DNA from: SZUA-584 sp041656035
GTDB taxonomy: Bacteria; Bacillota; Clostridia; Christensenellales; SZUA-584
NCBI GenBank assembly: GCA_964586785.1
Contig: CAZPHS010000008.1
Location: forward strand, 1-64,000
Length of the DNA stretch: 64,000 bases
Direction: 5' to 3'
The notes beneath the pieces were generated by a model. It was given only the letters and a program-made list of their open reading frames with translations, was not told the origin of the DNA and searched no databases. The first letter of the stretch is position 1; the number at the start of each line of letters is the position of its first letter. Below are positions 17,829 to 26,806 of the stretch, one piece after another. The position numbers and the translations under genes are program-made.

Positions 17829-19324
17829 TATTCTTTTCCTCCTGACGCATAGCTGATGATACGTTCCTGAGAAACTTCTTTATGGTCAAGTTCCGCAACC
17901 ATCCGCCCCTCACGCATCACGTAAATGCGGTCTGCGATTGTTAGTATTTCGGGCAGATCAGACGATATCATCAGAATTGACACGCCGCTTTTGGCAAGAC
18001 GGTTCATGATATGGTATATTTCTTCCCTTGCTCCAACATCAATCCCCCGGGTCGGTTCGTCAAATATCAGCAAATCAGACTCTGTAAACAGCCACTTGCC
18101 TAAAACAACCTTCTGTTGGTTCCCGCCCGAGAGGAAAACCACTTCTCTTTTTATTGTCGGACATGAAATATTAAGGCTCTTTACCGCCTCGTGCGCCGCG
18201 CATTTTTCTTTCTTTAAATTGAGTATTCCGGATTTAGATATCTTTTTTAACGCCGCCTGGGTAACGTTCATATACATTGGCAGCGTCAAGGAAAGCCCGT
18301 TTTCTTTTCTGCTTTCCGGCAGCAGACCGGTTTTGCGCTTTATGCACTTGCCCGGATTAGGTTTTTCAACCTTCTCACCGTTTATATTCACTTCACCCGA
18401 ATCTATCTTATCGATCCCAAAAATAGCGTGTACCAGTTCCGTCCTTCCCGCGCCTACAAGCCCCGCAAGAGCGACTATCTCGCCTTCCTTGACGTTTATC
18501 GAAATATCTTTTAACGCCTTTCCCCTGCACAGGTTTTTTACCTCGAGCACAATTTTATCCTTGGCCGTGCTTTCCGCCCTCACTCTTTCCTGAGAGACGG
18601 CGCGCCCAACCATCATGCGTATAAGCTCGTCAAGATCGGTGTCTATGCCTTTTGTGCCTATTACCATGCCGTCGCGCAATACCGTGATACGGTCGCCTAT
18701 GTGCTTTATTTCCTGAAGCCTGTGAGAAATGTATATAATAGAAACGCCCGTATCCTTAAGTCTTCTTATTGTGTCAAAAAGGTTTACTATTTCATTCTCG
18801 CTTAACGCGGCCGTAGGCTCGTCCATTATAAGTATCTTAGCGTCCAACGAAAGCGCCTTGGCGACCTCAACAAGCTGCTGCTGCGCAACGCCTAATGAGC
18901 GCACTTTTATATCCGTATCAATATTTGCCTTAAGAAAACCCAGAAGCTCTTTCGCGCGTTTTTTAATAGCCTGCTTGTCTATGCAGCCGTTCTTTTTAAG
19001 AGGCTCCCTGCCAAGAAAGATATTCTGCGCTACGGTTAAATCAGGTATCAGGTTAAACTCCTGATAGATAATTGAAATGCCCAGCTCTTGTGCGTGGCGC
19101 GTGTTTTTTATATTGACCTTTTCTTCGTCAATATAAAGGCTGCCGGAATCAATAGAGTACAATCCGGAAATAATTTTCATAAGCGTTGATTTGCCGGCCC
19201 CGTTCTCTCCCAGCAAAACATGCACTTCCCCTTTGAGCAAATCGAAAGTAACATCGGATAGTGCTTTTACCCCCGGAAATTCCTTATTAATTTTCTCGGC
19301 TCGCAGTACTGTCTGTTTACCCAT
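17828..19324 (-). CDS. Sugar ABC transporter ATP-binding protein (RbsA family)
   Basis: About 498 residues from MGKQTVLRAEKI, the start chosen for AGAGGG six bases upstream. Two nucleotide-binding domains: the first has Walker A GENGAGKST, signature LGVAQQQ and Walker B LIMDEPTAAL; the second has the degenerate GLVGAGRTEL, LSGGNQQKVVLGKWL and LIFDEPTRGIDVG. This tandem layout is diagnostic of the CUT2 class (ribose, galactose, xylose, inositol). It energises the two downstream permeases. It follows the IolM-like dehydrogenase gene. Confidence 0.93.
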   Translation of the reverse strand: MGKQTVLRAEKINKEFPGVKALSDVTFDLLKGEVHVLLGENGAGKSTLMKIISGLYSIDSGSLYIDEEKVNIKNTRHAQELGISIIYQEFNLIPDLTVAQNIFLGREPLKKNGCIDKQAIKKRAKELLGFLKANIDTDIKVRSLGVAQQQLVEVAKALSLDAKILIMDEPTAALSENEIVNLFDTIRRLKDTGVSIIYISHRLQEIKHIGDRITVLRDGMVIGTKGIDTDLDELIRMMVGRAVSQERVRAESTAKDKIVLEVKNLCRGKALKDISINVKEGEIVALAGLVGAGRTELVHAIFGIDKIDSGEVNINGEKVEKPNPGKCIKRKTGLLPESRKENGLSLTLPMYMNVTQAALKKISKSGILNLKKEKCAAHEAVKSLNISCPTIKREVVFLSGGNQQKVVLGKWLFTESDLLIFDEPTRGIDVGAREEIYHIMNRLAKSGVSILMISSDLPEILTIADRIYVMREGRMVAELDHKEVSQERIISYASGGKE

Positions 19325-19412
19325 CTGCTTCCCTCTTTCGTTAATTCCGCCTCTTTCGGCTATGCCGAAGGAGGCGGCAGACTTTATCATTTATTCATAT
19401 CGGAGCATGAAC

Positions 19413-20585
19413 TTAACCTTTATTCATGCCGGGCACGAACTCAACCTTAAGCGCGTCGGACTGATAAGCGGCTTTCATAGCCTCCTCGCACTGGTCAAGG
19501 TCGAACCTGTGGCTTATAAGCTTGTGCCACGGATATTCGTGACGGTGCCTTACCATCATTTCGTGATGAGCGTAATACATATCATGCGGATGGTTAGTGT
19601 TGCCTATAAACAACACGTTCTTTGCCGAAAAATGACGGTGTATGTTAAGCTCAACGCTTCCCGTATCGGCAAAGTTGCCCGTCTCGCAGTATGTGCCGCC
19701 CCTGCGCAGCATTTTAAGCCCCACGTCTACAACCTCAGGCCGGCCTACGCCTTCCACAATCACATCCGCGCCTCTTCCGTCCGTATGGCTGCGGATAACC
19801 TCCACAAGCTCGTCGTCGGTATACTTGGAAATATCTATGCTTATATCCGCTCCGAACTCCTTCGCAAGCGCTAAGTTAGGCAGCTTTGAATCAAGCGCTA
19901 TTATCTTTCCGGCGCCCAGCATACGCGCCTTAGCTATCATGGTCATGCCTATAGCTCCAAGCCCCTGCATTACAACCGTATCCCCAAAATTAAATCCGCG
20001 CGCTTCTATAGAGCTGTACTGCTTCGCCCTGTCGAGAAGAGCGGACACCACGAATATCTCCGACAGCGCGTTCTCTTCCACAGTCATCTCTTCGTGCGTC
20101 TTGTAAACCCATGTCTTCGGGGGAAGGTATATGTACTCAGACCACCCTCCTATAAAATGCGGAGCCTCGGCGCTCGAATATGTCATGCCTATTCCCTGAT
20201 GATTGGCACAGAACGGGAAGGCGTGTATGCGCCTGCAGTACCAGCAGCGCCCGCATATAACATTGGGGCAGTGGGTTATGCGATCTCCCACTTTAAGGTC
20301 TCTTCCGGAATATTCAATATCGGCGCCCTTGCCGTTCATCTCCACCACTATCGCGGAGTTCTCGTGCCCGGGCACGTGCGGATAAACCATGTCCTGCTCG
20401 GCTTCCGTTCCGCCGTACAAAGTGGTGTCGCCGTCGAACGCGTGCTTGTCGGTGCCGCATATACCCGCCATCTCAACCTTAGCTATAAGCGCTCCCGGCT
20501 CGATTTCTTTCGGCCACGGAAAGTACTGGCATTCTATTTTCCCCGGCCCCGTCATTACAACTGATTTTACTTTGTCTGGTATCAT
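19413..20585 (-). CDS. Zinc-dependent dehydrogenase, IolM-like (scyllo-inosose dehydrogenase candidate)
   Basis: About 390 residues from MIPDKVKSVV, preceded by GAGGAG. It keeps both zinc sites of the medium-chain dehydrogenases: AGICGTDKHAF and VPGHENSAIV for catalysis, and NVICGRCWYCRRIHAFPFC for the structural zinc. Cofactor motif is VMQGLGAIGMTMIAKARMLG. The long form and its immediate pairing with a creatininase-family gene match the Thermotoga maritima inositol locus, where IolM oxidises scyllo-inosose before IolN hydrolysis. The enzyme class is clear; the inositol role is inferred from context and memory of that locus. Confidence 0.8.
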   Translation of the reverse strand: MIPDKVKSVVMTGPGKIECQYFPWPKEIEPGALIAKVEMAGICGTDKHAFDGDTTLYGGTEAEQDMVYPHVPGHENSAIVVEMNGKGADIEYSGRDLKVGDRITHCPNVICGRCWYCRRIHAFPFCANHQGIGMTYSSAEAPHFIGGWSEYIYLPPKTWVYKTHEEMTVEENALSEIFVVSALLDRAKQYSSIEARGFNFGDTVVMQGLGAIGMTMIAKARMLGAGKIIALDSKLPNLALAKEFGADISIDISKYTDDELVEVIRSHTDGRGADVIVEGVGRPEVVDVGLKMLRRGGTYCETGNFADTGSVELNIHRHFSAKNVLFIGNTNHPHDMYYAHHEMMVRHRHEYPWHKLISHRFDLDQCEEAMKAAYQSDALKVEFVPGMNKG

Positions 20586-20611
20586 CTCTTTACTCCTCGT
20601 TATTCTTGACG

Positions 20612-21586
20612 TCATGTGGGATAAGCCAACGTATATATGTGCGTGCCGCCCTTCTGCAGCGGTCCTTTTATTACGGCTTCTATCTGTTCACGCGGGCGCA
20701 TAGTCGAAGCCTCTATAGGCGGAAGCTTGCCGGCGGGATACATGGCGAGAATGTCGTTTATCAGCTTTTCCACATAATCCATAATCGCGTAACAGCCCGG
20801 ACGAGCTTTCTCGGGGTCCGCGAGAGTAGCGTCTCCCACGACTCCTTCCGGCGTGGAAACAACCTCTATGGCCGACGCGCCAACCTGGAGCCAGAAATCT
20901 ATGGGCGATTCCGAATGGTACGCGCTGCCCGATTTGTTGATATGTCCCGGCGGGAATATTGTCATAGGCGTTGATTTTTCCGCGTAGCGCTGGTCTATAA
21001 GTTCGGGGAACAGCGCCATTGAATACGAAGTCTCAACTTCGTCCGCGTGTATAAACGGCGTTTCGAACGGTCCGCCGTGAGCTTTATCCCTTATATGCTC
21101 GGGTATAATAAACCACCAGTTAACCGCCACCACTATAGACGGCACCTGATATTTTTTCGCGAACTGGTGTATGGCAAGCGGCAGCACATAATCCTGGCCG
21201 TGCCCGTTAAGCAGTATCATTTTCCTAAAACCCGAGTTCCAAAAACCCGCTATAACGGCGCGTATATATGCCGCTAAATCTTCCTCCGGCACTACGATTG
21301 TGCCCGGCATACCCATATGATGGAACGGATGAGAACCGTACCATATAGGCTCCGCCACCGTGCATCCCGTCGCCTGCGCTATCTGCTCCGCAAGTCTTGT
21401 TACAAGGAACGTATCCTCGCCGGGGCACGCGTTCTTTCCGTGGTTTTCCGTACTGCCTATAGGGATTATAAGCACGTCGTTCTTTTTTAACCGCTCGTTG
21501 ATTTGATGTCCGGTCATCGTCTGGTAATATATACCGGACGGCTTCTCCATATGGCCGCCCTCCGGCGGTATTGTCCATTTGCTCAT
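20612..21586 (-). CDS. Creatininase-family amidohydrolase, IolN-like
   Basis: A 324-residue member of the creatininase superfamily. The metal-site blocks are visible: IPIGSTENHGKNACPGEDT, then GSHPFHHMGMPGT, LLNGHGQD and ADEVETSYSMAL. Members hydrolyse creatinine or, in the IolN branch, open the ring of a diketo-inositol. It is the first gene of the operon, 26 bases before the IolM-like dehydrogenase, and its promoter carries the GntR-type operator. Ring-opening hydrolysis of an oxidised cyclitol is the role I favour; creatinine catabolism is less likely in this setting. Confidence 0.75.
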   Translation of the reverse strand: MSKWTIPPEGGHMEKPSGIYYQTMTGHQINERLKKNDVLIIPIGSTENHGKNACPGEDTFLVTRLAEQIAQATGCTVAEPIWYGSHPFHHMGMPGTIVVPEEDLAAYIRAVIAGFWNSGFRKMILLNGHGQDYVLPLAIHQFAKKYQVPSIVVAVNWWFIIPEHIRDKAHGGPFETPFIHADEVETSYSMALFPELIDQRYAEKSTPMTIFPPGHINKSGSAYHSESPIDFWLQVGASAIEVVSTPEGVVGDATLADPEKARPGCYAIMDYVEKLINDILAMYPAGKLPPIEASTMRPREQIEAVIKGPLQKGGTHIYTLAYPT

Positions 21587-21684
21587 TTTAATAATTCCCC
21601 TTTTGCTGTTATTATTTTAAAAGCAGTTTTTCCGTAGTTACTGCGAGCCTTGTATTTTGGATACGTTATGTATTTCGTACTGTG

Positions 21685-21714
21685 TAATATATTATATACT
21701 ATCCAAAAAGTCAA
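21685..21714 (-). promoter_or_regulatory. Promoter and operator of the 12-gene sugar operon
   Basis: On the minus strand TTGACT (21714-21709), 17 bases, TATATT (21691-21686). The spacer and -10 are occupied by an AT-rich element ATAGTATATAATATATTA, of which 18 bases are identical to the DUF1847 promoter at 27561-27578. It therefore looks like a repressor site placed over the promoter. Confidence 0.7.
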
Positions 21715-21795
21715 GCTATTTTATTGTTTTCGGAGCGCGTTACGGTATAACCGCAACGCCTAATCGCACATAATTCTTAAATTATGTAATCTGTG

Positions 21796-23742
21796 TTATT
21801 CAGCCCCGAGCTTCCCTATCTTTTCCATGTCGTCCGCGACATACGACAGCCCATATTTTTCATATGTTTTGCGTGTGGGGTAGCCGTTGCTTTTGTCCCA
21901 GCCGTGCATATCATAATACTCGTCCAGCATACCGTCGTATTTATCTCTGTCAATTTTCCAGCCCTTGCGGGAACCCTTAGGGATAGCCTCGTTCATTTCT
22001 CTCTTAGGAGGATAATCGTCTTTACGCGCGAGATCTGTAAATCTTAAGTTTATCGCTTTTTCCATATTAAGCTGCCTCATGGCGATTTCCTCAAGCTTAT
22101 CCGTTGTAAACTCTTTGCCCGTGGCGGCGGACAGCAGCTCGGCTATGTCATCCAAATTCATATAGTTCATGTCCATATGAATGGTGTTGAATATACATAT
22201 TCCAAGACAATTGCACGCCCTGTGCAGTATCTCATGATAATACACAATTTTCGCCTTGCCTTCGTAAGCGGCGGGGTCTACTGCAATATCCCCGGGAACT
22301 CCCAGAATTTTAAGCGACATCTCATTGTCCATTTCAAGCCCGCTTTGCTCGCAGTTTGGCGTGCCGGTTGTATGCCCTCCCCCGCGGGTGGATACGGCGG
22401 TTCCAAGACACCAGCCGTTGGAGCTTCGCATAAGCTCGTATAAATCCTGTTTTTTTACATGAATCGCGTAATAGTCGCTTCCCCTACCGAGAATCTCCGC
22501 AGCCCTTGCCGAGCCTTCCGCCAGAAGGTTTCCGAATCCTTTCCTATAGCTCATCATTTCAATAAGCTTAAGAATAACCTGCTCGTCGCCCCACTTTATC
22601 TCTATGCCGCCGGTGTCTTCCTTTGTCAGTATGCCGCGATCGTAGCATTCCATAGCCCAGCCGATAGCTCCGCCCGCAACGTCTACATCAAGCCCCAAAT
22701 CATTGCACAAATCGTTTGCGGCCAGCATAAATTCTCCTGTTTTTACTCCCAGCTTTCCTATAATAGCCCCTACAACTTCCCACTGGCTCATAAACGTATT
22801 TAACCCTTTATACGGACCGTCGGTTACATGAACCTGGCGTCCGCAGCATATCACGCACCCCGGAAACCCCTGTCTTGTAACCTGGTATTTATCAATAATG
22901 TCCATGGGGTTTAAATTTTTCGCTTCTTCGTCCGGTATCCTGCATTCCTGAAAGTTTTTATACGGTATACCGCATATGTTTTGTTTATGATGCCACGCGC
23001 TGGGCGTGCCGTATTCCCCGAGTGTTTTTGTCGTCTCGCGGCTGTTTATCCTGTCGCGGCATTCCAAAACCTTTTTTATAAATCTTTCGGGCTGCGCAAT
23101 ATTAACAGGCTTACTGCCCTTGCATACCACGGCTTTTAAGTTTTTTGATCCCATTACGGCTCCCGAGCCGCAGCGTCCTATCGCGCGGTTTTTATCCTGA
23201 ATTAAACACGCGTTTCTCGACAAATTTTCTCCGGCCGGTCCTATTGACAATACATGCAGCTTGTTATCATTCAGTTCTTCCCTTAACGCCTCAAGCGTTT
23301 TTGACGTGGTTAAACCCCAAAGATGCTTCGCGTCCCTAATCTCAACCTTATCGTCGGTTATCAATAAGTAACACGGGCTGTAAGAGCGCCCCTCGACGAT
23401 AACGTCATCATAGCCCGCGTGCTTAAGCTCAAGGCCTATATGACTGTCGCTCGAGCCGGTTGCCCATCCTCCGGTTACTGGCCCTAATGTGCTTAAGCTT
23501 ATTTTGCACGCCCCCGGCGCAACGGTTCCCATAAGCGCGCCGCTTGAAAAAATCATTTTGTTCATGGGGTCGTATGGCGTATGCCAATCTTTTAGTTCAT
23601 CGTACAGTATTTTTGCCGCAAGGCCGCTTCCGCCCAGCCAGTCATCAAAATAAGCGGAATTATCGAATGTCTTTATATCACCTGTGCTTAAATTAATTCT
23701 TAAGGCCTTACCCATGTAAGCGTAACTTGTTTTTTCATTCAT
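21796..23742 (-). CDS. Aldehyde:ferredoxin oxidoreductase (tungsten-type)
   Basis: A 648-residue AOR-family enzyme that oxidises aldehydes to carboxylic acids and reduces ferredoxin, with a tungsto-bispterin and one [4Fe-4S] cluster. The N-terminal ALRINLSTGDIKTFD, GSGLAAKILYDEL and the pterin-binding AIGRCGSGAVMGSKNLKAV block are family hallmarks; the cluster Cys include FPGCVICCGRQVH and the late CNCLGICIF. Length is normal. Its start overlaps the end of the ferredoxin gene by eight bases. It may detoxify or use an aldehyde made by the neighbouring sugar pathway. Whether it uses tungsten or molybdenum is not readable. Confidence 0.92.
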   Translation of the reverse strand: MNEKTSYAYMGKALRINLSTGDIKTFDNSAYFDDWLGGSGLAAKILYDELKDWHTPYDPMNKMIFSSGALMGTVAPGACKISLSTLGPVTGGWATGSSDSHIGLELKHAGYDDVIVEGRSYSPCYLLITDDKVEIRDAKHLWGLTTSKTLEALREELNDNKLHVLSIGPAGENLSRNACLIQDKNRAIGRCGSGAVMGSKNLKAVVCKGSKPVNIAQPERFIKKVLECRDRINSRETTKTLGEYGTPSAWHHKQNICGIPYKNFQECRIPDEEAKNLNPMDIIDKYQVTRQGFPGCVICCGRQVHVTDGPYKGLNTFMSQWEVVGAIIGKLGVKTGEFMLAANDLCNDLGLDVDVAGGAIGWAMECYDRGILTKEDTGGIEIKWGDEQVILKLIEMMSYRKGFGNLLAEGSARAAEILGRGSDYYAIHVKKQDLYELMRSSNGWCLGTAVSTRGGGHTTGTPNCEQSGLEMDNEMSLKILGVPGDIAVDPAAYEGKAKIVYYHEILHRACNCLGICIFNTIHMDMNYMNLDDIAELLSAATGKEFTTDKLEEIAMRQLNMEKAINLRFTDLARKDDYPPKREMNEAIPKGSRKGWKIDRDKYDGMLDEYYDMHGWDKSNGYPTRKTYEKYGLSYVADDMEKIGKLGAE

Positions 23743-24034
23743 TGGACGACTCCTTCCCGACCGTTATAAGACGCTCTTTTTTAAATGTATTTATTAATTC
23801 ATTCAGGTCCTTGTCTATGTGGCAGTAACGGATGCACATAGGCTCGTCGTGCCCATTGCATCCGTCACATTTATACGCCCCGTCTTCAGCTATTCTCACT
23901 ATATAACCGGTGTTGTCCTGTTTTTCTATAATATCAATCGCAGTTGCATTATAATTAAATTGCCCCGTTAGCTTAAACGAACATGCAATTTGACAGGTCC
24001 GGCACCCCCCGCAATCCTTTAACTCAAAATCCAT
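23735..24034 (-). CDS. 4Fe-4S ferredoxin partner of AOR
   Basis: A 99-residue iron-sulfur protein. CGGCRTCQIAC gives four Cys at residues 8, 11, 14 and 18; KCDGC and MCIRYC give four more near 56-70, enough for two [4Fe-4S] clusters. Such small dicluster proteins are commonly encoded next to AOR and carry electrons from it. The gene overlaps the AOR start and is 67 bases downstream of the GntR regulator gene on the same strand, so all three may share a transcript. Confidence 0.8.
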   Translation of the reverse strand: MDFELKDCGGCRTCQIACSFKLTGQFNYNATAIDIIEKQDNTGYIVRIAEDGAYKCDGCNGHDEPMCIRYCHIDKDLNELINTFKKERLITVGKESSNE

Positions 24035-24101
24035 AACTGCCCCTCCTAACTAAAGTGTTGTTATAATCCGCAAAATAGCTGCGAAATTTTATATGCTGTA
24101 A

Positions 24102-24770
24102 TCAATCATGGAATTCAACTATTTCTCTCAAGCGCTTTTTAACGTTGCTAATATGCTCTTCCATCGCGGCTCGCGCGAAAGCCGCGTTTCTCTCTTTAAT
24201 TTTCGTCAGTAATGCGGCGTGCTCGTCTATAGAGCTTTTTAAGTTATCTACCGATGTCAGCGCATATATGCGCAGCCTGTACAGCAAATCGTCAACGCTG
24301 TCCATAACGTCGCGAATCTTATTGTTGTTTAAGCAGTTAATTATTGAATTATGCAGCTTGGTTTCGAATCTGTTATATTCCATTATCCTGCCGTCGTTAA
24401 CCATTATCCTGCTGTTTTCGTTAATCTCAAATAAATCGTCGATTTCTTTTTCCGAAATTATCGAAACGCTTCTTTCGGCGGCATACCCCTCGATTATCTG
24501 CCGTAATTCAAAAATATTATCAAAATCGTTTTTAGTAACTCCGGAAACAAAAAAGCCAACGCGCGAAGCCGAATAAACAAGACCCGACTGCTTAAGACGC
24601 AAAAGCGCTTCCCTTATAGGCGTTCTGCTTATACCGAGCTCCTTTGACATATCTTCAATATTCAGTTGGCTACCGGGGCTTAACTCATGCTCTAATATAC
24701 GCATTTTTATGGTCATGTAAGCCCATTCGTTTAAATCCAGAGGCTTTTTGAAACTGATGTCTTCAATCAT
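24102..24770 (-). CDS. GntR-family transcriptional regulator (FadR/FCD subfamily)
   Basis: A 222-residue repressor-type protein. The winged helix-turn-helix spans about residues 15-80 with GSQLNIEDMSKELGISRTPIREALLRLKQSGL, and the all-helical FCD ligand domain covers about 90-215, including FELRQIIEGYAAERS and His residues in FETKLHNSII and AAMEEHISNV that usually bind a metal and an acid ligand. FCD regulators usually sense sugar acids, lactate or related carboxylates. It lies between the AOR genes and a divergent AEC transporter. AT-rich palindromes at its own and three nearby promoters suggest it controls the whole block. Confidence 0.9.
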   Translation of the reverse strand: MIEDISFKKPLDLNEWAYMTIKMRILEHELSPGSQLNIEDMSKELGISRTPIREALLRLKQSGLVYSASRVGFFVSGVTKNDFDNIFELRQIIEGYAAERSVSIISEKEIDDLFEINENSRIMVNDGRIMEYNRFETKLHNSIINCLNNNKIRDVMDSVDDLLYRLRIYALTSVDNLKSSIDEHAALLTKIKERNAAFARAAMEEHISNVKKRLREIVEFHD

Positions 24771-24798
24771 GTGCGCCCTCGTATGTAGTATATTTTAT

Positions 24799-24826
24799 AT
24801 TATATATCTTCACATTTTACTGTCAA
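24799..24826 (-). promoter_or_regulatory. gntR promoter with overlapping AT-rich operator
   Basis: Minus strand TTGACA (24826-24821), 16 bases, TATAAT (24804-24799). The -10 lies within GATATATAATAT, which matches the core of the palindrome at 24891-24919, so the regulator probably represses itself. Confidence 0.7.
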
Positions 24827-24858
24827 CAGTTTTTCATTAGTATCAAATCGTTTTAGTG

Positions 24859-24887
24859 TTGACAATGGATTTGTGATTTAATAGAAT
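24859..24887 (+). promoter_or_regulatory. Promoter of the AEC transporter gene
   Basis: TTGACA (24859-24864), 17 bases, TAGAAT (24882-24887) on the plus strand. The transcription start would fall inside the palindrome that begins at 24891. Confidence 0.7.
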
Positions 24888-24890
24888 GCC

Positions 24891-24919
24891 TGTATGTGAT
24901 ATATTATATATCACATACA
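24891..24919. promoter_or_regulatory. 29-bp palindromic operator (GntR site)
   Basis: TGTATGTGATATAT and ATATATCACATACA form a perfect inverted repeat around one central base. It overlaps the expected transcription start of the AEC transporter gene and lies between it and gntR. It is the best-formed member of a set of related AT-rich sites in the neighbourhood and is the likely primary site of the FCD regulator. Confidence 0.75.
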
Positions 24920-24990
24920 CCTATAGGTCAAACTAAATCTGCCGCCGCCGAACGCAATTAGGCTCCGGCCGTAAACAAAGGATAAATATT

Positions 24991-25926
24991 ATGGAAAGCC
25001 TAATTATATCAGCGGAAGTTGTCGCACCATTCTTTTTCCTTATGTCTCTTGGGTATCTGTTAAGAAAAAGAAAGCTTGCGGATTCCCATACGCTTACTGC
25101 AATGAACAAAATGGCTTTCCATATATTTATTCCCGCCCTGCTGTTAAAAAGCATGTACGAAACCGAAAACATAGGCGCGCATCTTTATCTTGTCGGGTAT
25201 GCCGCCGCCGGAGTAATAATTTCGTTTGCCGTTCTTCTTTTCGTTGTGCCCCGTCTTTTTAAACAAAACCCTGTAAGAGGGGTACTGGTGCAGGCAATTT
25301 TCCGCGGCAACGCTTCAATTTACGGTATACCTATCGCTTTGGCTCTTTGCGGAGACTCTAACATAGACGCGGTCACTGTAACTGTATCCGCTATCGTACC
25401 CATTTTTAACATACTGGCCGTCATTTCACTTGAGGTCTTCCGCCGCGAGAAAGCCGATATAAAAAGCATATTCAAAGGAATACTTACCAACCCCTGCATC
25501 ATCGGTATAGCTTTGGGTTTTCTGCTTAATATTTTAAAGGTTCCCCTTCCCAAAATACTGGCGGGCACCTTAACCGGCACAGCGAACATTGCCGCTCCGC
25601 TGTCCTTTATAGTGCTGGGAGGTTTCTTAACTTTCGAATCAGTTAAGGAAAACCGTAAGGCGCTCATACTGGGCGTAAGCGGAAAGCTGATACTTATGCC
25701 CCTGGTTTGGATTCCCCTGGCGGCGCTGCTTGGCTTTAGCGGCCAATCTCTCGTTGCCCTTATAGCCGTTTTTGCCTCGCCGGCGGCCGTTTCCTCTTTT
25801 ACAATGGCTAAGGCTATGGGCGGAGACGCCAAGCTGGCAAATGAGATTGTCGTTTTTTCGTCCGCTCTCTCGGTGTTTACCATCTTTCTGCTATTAACCG
25901 TGCTTAAGCTTGCGGCGTTACTATAG
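24991..25926 (+). CDS. AEC-family transporter (auxin efflux carrier/malonate type)
   Basis: A 311-residue integral membrane protein with about ten hydrophobic segments in two repeats of five, the layout of the AEC (bile/arsenite/riboflavin) superfamily. SLGYLLRKRKL after the first helix, RGNASIYGIPIAL in the middle and ASPAAVSSFTMAKAMGGDAKLANEIVVFSSALSVFT near the end are typical. Bacterial members move malonate, malate, lactate or similar carboxylates. Transcribed divergently from gntR under a perfect palindrome, it likely exports or imports the acid sensed by that regulator. Confidence 0.85.
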   Translation: MESLIISAEVVAPFFFLMSLGYLLRKRKLADSHTLTAMNKMAFHIFIPALLLKSMYETENIGAHLYLVGYAAAGVIISFAVLLFVVPRLFKQNPVRGVLVQAIFRGNASIYGIPIALALCGDSNIDAVTVTVSAIVPIFNILAVISLEVFRREKADIKSIFKGILTNPCIIGIALGFLLNILKVPLPKILAGTLTGTANIAAPLSFIVLGGFLTFESVKENRKALILGVSGKLILMPLVWIPLAALLGFSGQSLVALIAVFASPAAVSSFTMAKAMGGDAKLANEIVVFSSALSVFTIFLLLTVLKLAALL

Positions 25927-25942
25927 TATGTTTAAACCCGGG

Positions 25943-26779
25943 TCAGCCCCACTGATACAATCCGCCCGTATTCAATATTACGCATCTGTCTGAAATTCTC
26001 TTTTTCAGTTCGCACATCGCTTCAATACCGGTGCAATGCAGCGGCACATGCATTTTAACTTCCAGCTTTAGTATTTCATCCAGCGTTTGCCGTATAGTCG
26101 TATTGTCCGCGCCGTAAAGATGCATACCGGATATAAGCGCGACTATAGCCTCACCCGGGAATAAAGACTGCGCATATTTGATGCATGGAACAACGCCCGT
26201 ATGGCTGCATCCCGAAAAAACAAAAACCCCGCCCGCTTTTTTATTCCTTATCGCGAGAAACTGTTCGTGCCGCATATCGTCAATCACATATTCGTTTTTT
26301 TCATTCTTGGTATAAAACTGAGCGGTCGGCTCAAAACCATCAATTTTTGGTATAGTGCCGGATACAACTATGTCCTCGCCAATATTTGTTACTCCGTCGG
26401 TCAGTATGAGCCGCTCCCTTATTTTATCAAGCATTCCCGTCCATCTGATGCCGCAGTGCGTTTCGCTTAATTTGCCGTCCTCCATAGGGTACGGTTCGTT
26501 AAACGCATCTTTATGTATATACACAGGCGACTTCGCGTTAGCCTTCAAGAAATCCGGCACCCCTCCGGCATGGTCGTGATGACCGTGGCTGATTACGGCA
26601 AAATCAACATCCGCCAAATCCACGCCCATCTGCCGCGCGTTTTGCACAAACGCGTCCGACATTCCGGTATCGTACAGTATTTTTTTATCTTCTGTTTCAA
26701 TATAAACAGACAGGCCGTGTTCGCCTATATACTGCGTCTTGTACGTTTTGTTTTCAACAAGTATCCTTATTTTTATCAT
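25943..26779 (-). CDS. MBL-fold metallo-hydrolase (COG1237-like)
   Basis: A 278-residue metallo-beta-lactamase-fold protein. SHGHHDHAGG carries the HxHxDH zinc motif; GCSHTGVV and the late VPLHCTG supply the other His ligands. The early GLSVYIETEDKKILYDTGMSDAFVQNA is typical of the COG1237 group, often labelled dihydropterin beta-ribofuranosylaminobenzene phosphate synthase. That label would suit an organism needing special pterins, but it is applied loosely. It is 27 bases after the DUF1847 gene and convergent with the AEC gene. Confidence 0.8.
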   Translation of the reverse strand: MIKIRILVENKTYKTQYIGEHGLSVYIETEDKKILYDTGMSDAFVQNARQMGVDLADVDFAVISHGHHDHAGGVPDFLKANAKSPVYIHKDAFNEPYPMEDGKLSETHCGIRWTGMLDKIRERLILTDGVTNIGEDIVVSGTIPKIDGFEPTAQFYTKNEKNEYVIDDMRHEQFLAIRNKKAGGVFVFSGCSHTGVVPCIKYAQSLFPGEAIVALISGMHLYGADNTTIRQTLDEILKLEVKMHVPLHCTGIEAMCELKKRISDRCVILNTGGLYQWG

Positions 26780-26806
26780 ATTTACTCCTAATTTTACCGG
26801 AAAACA

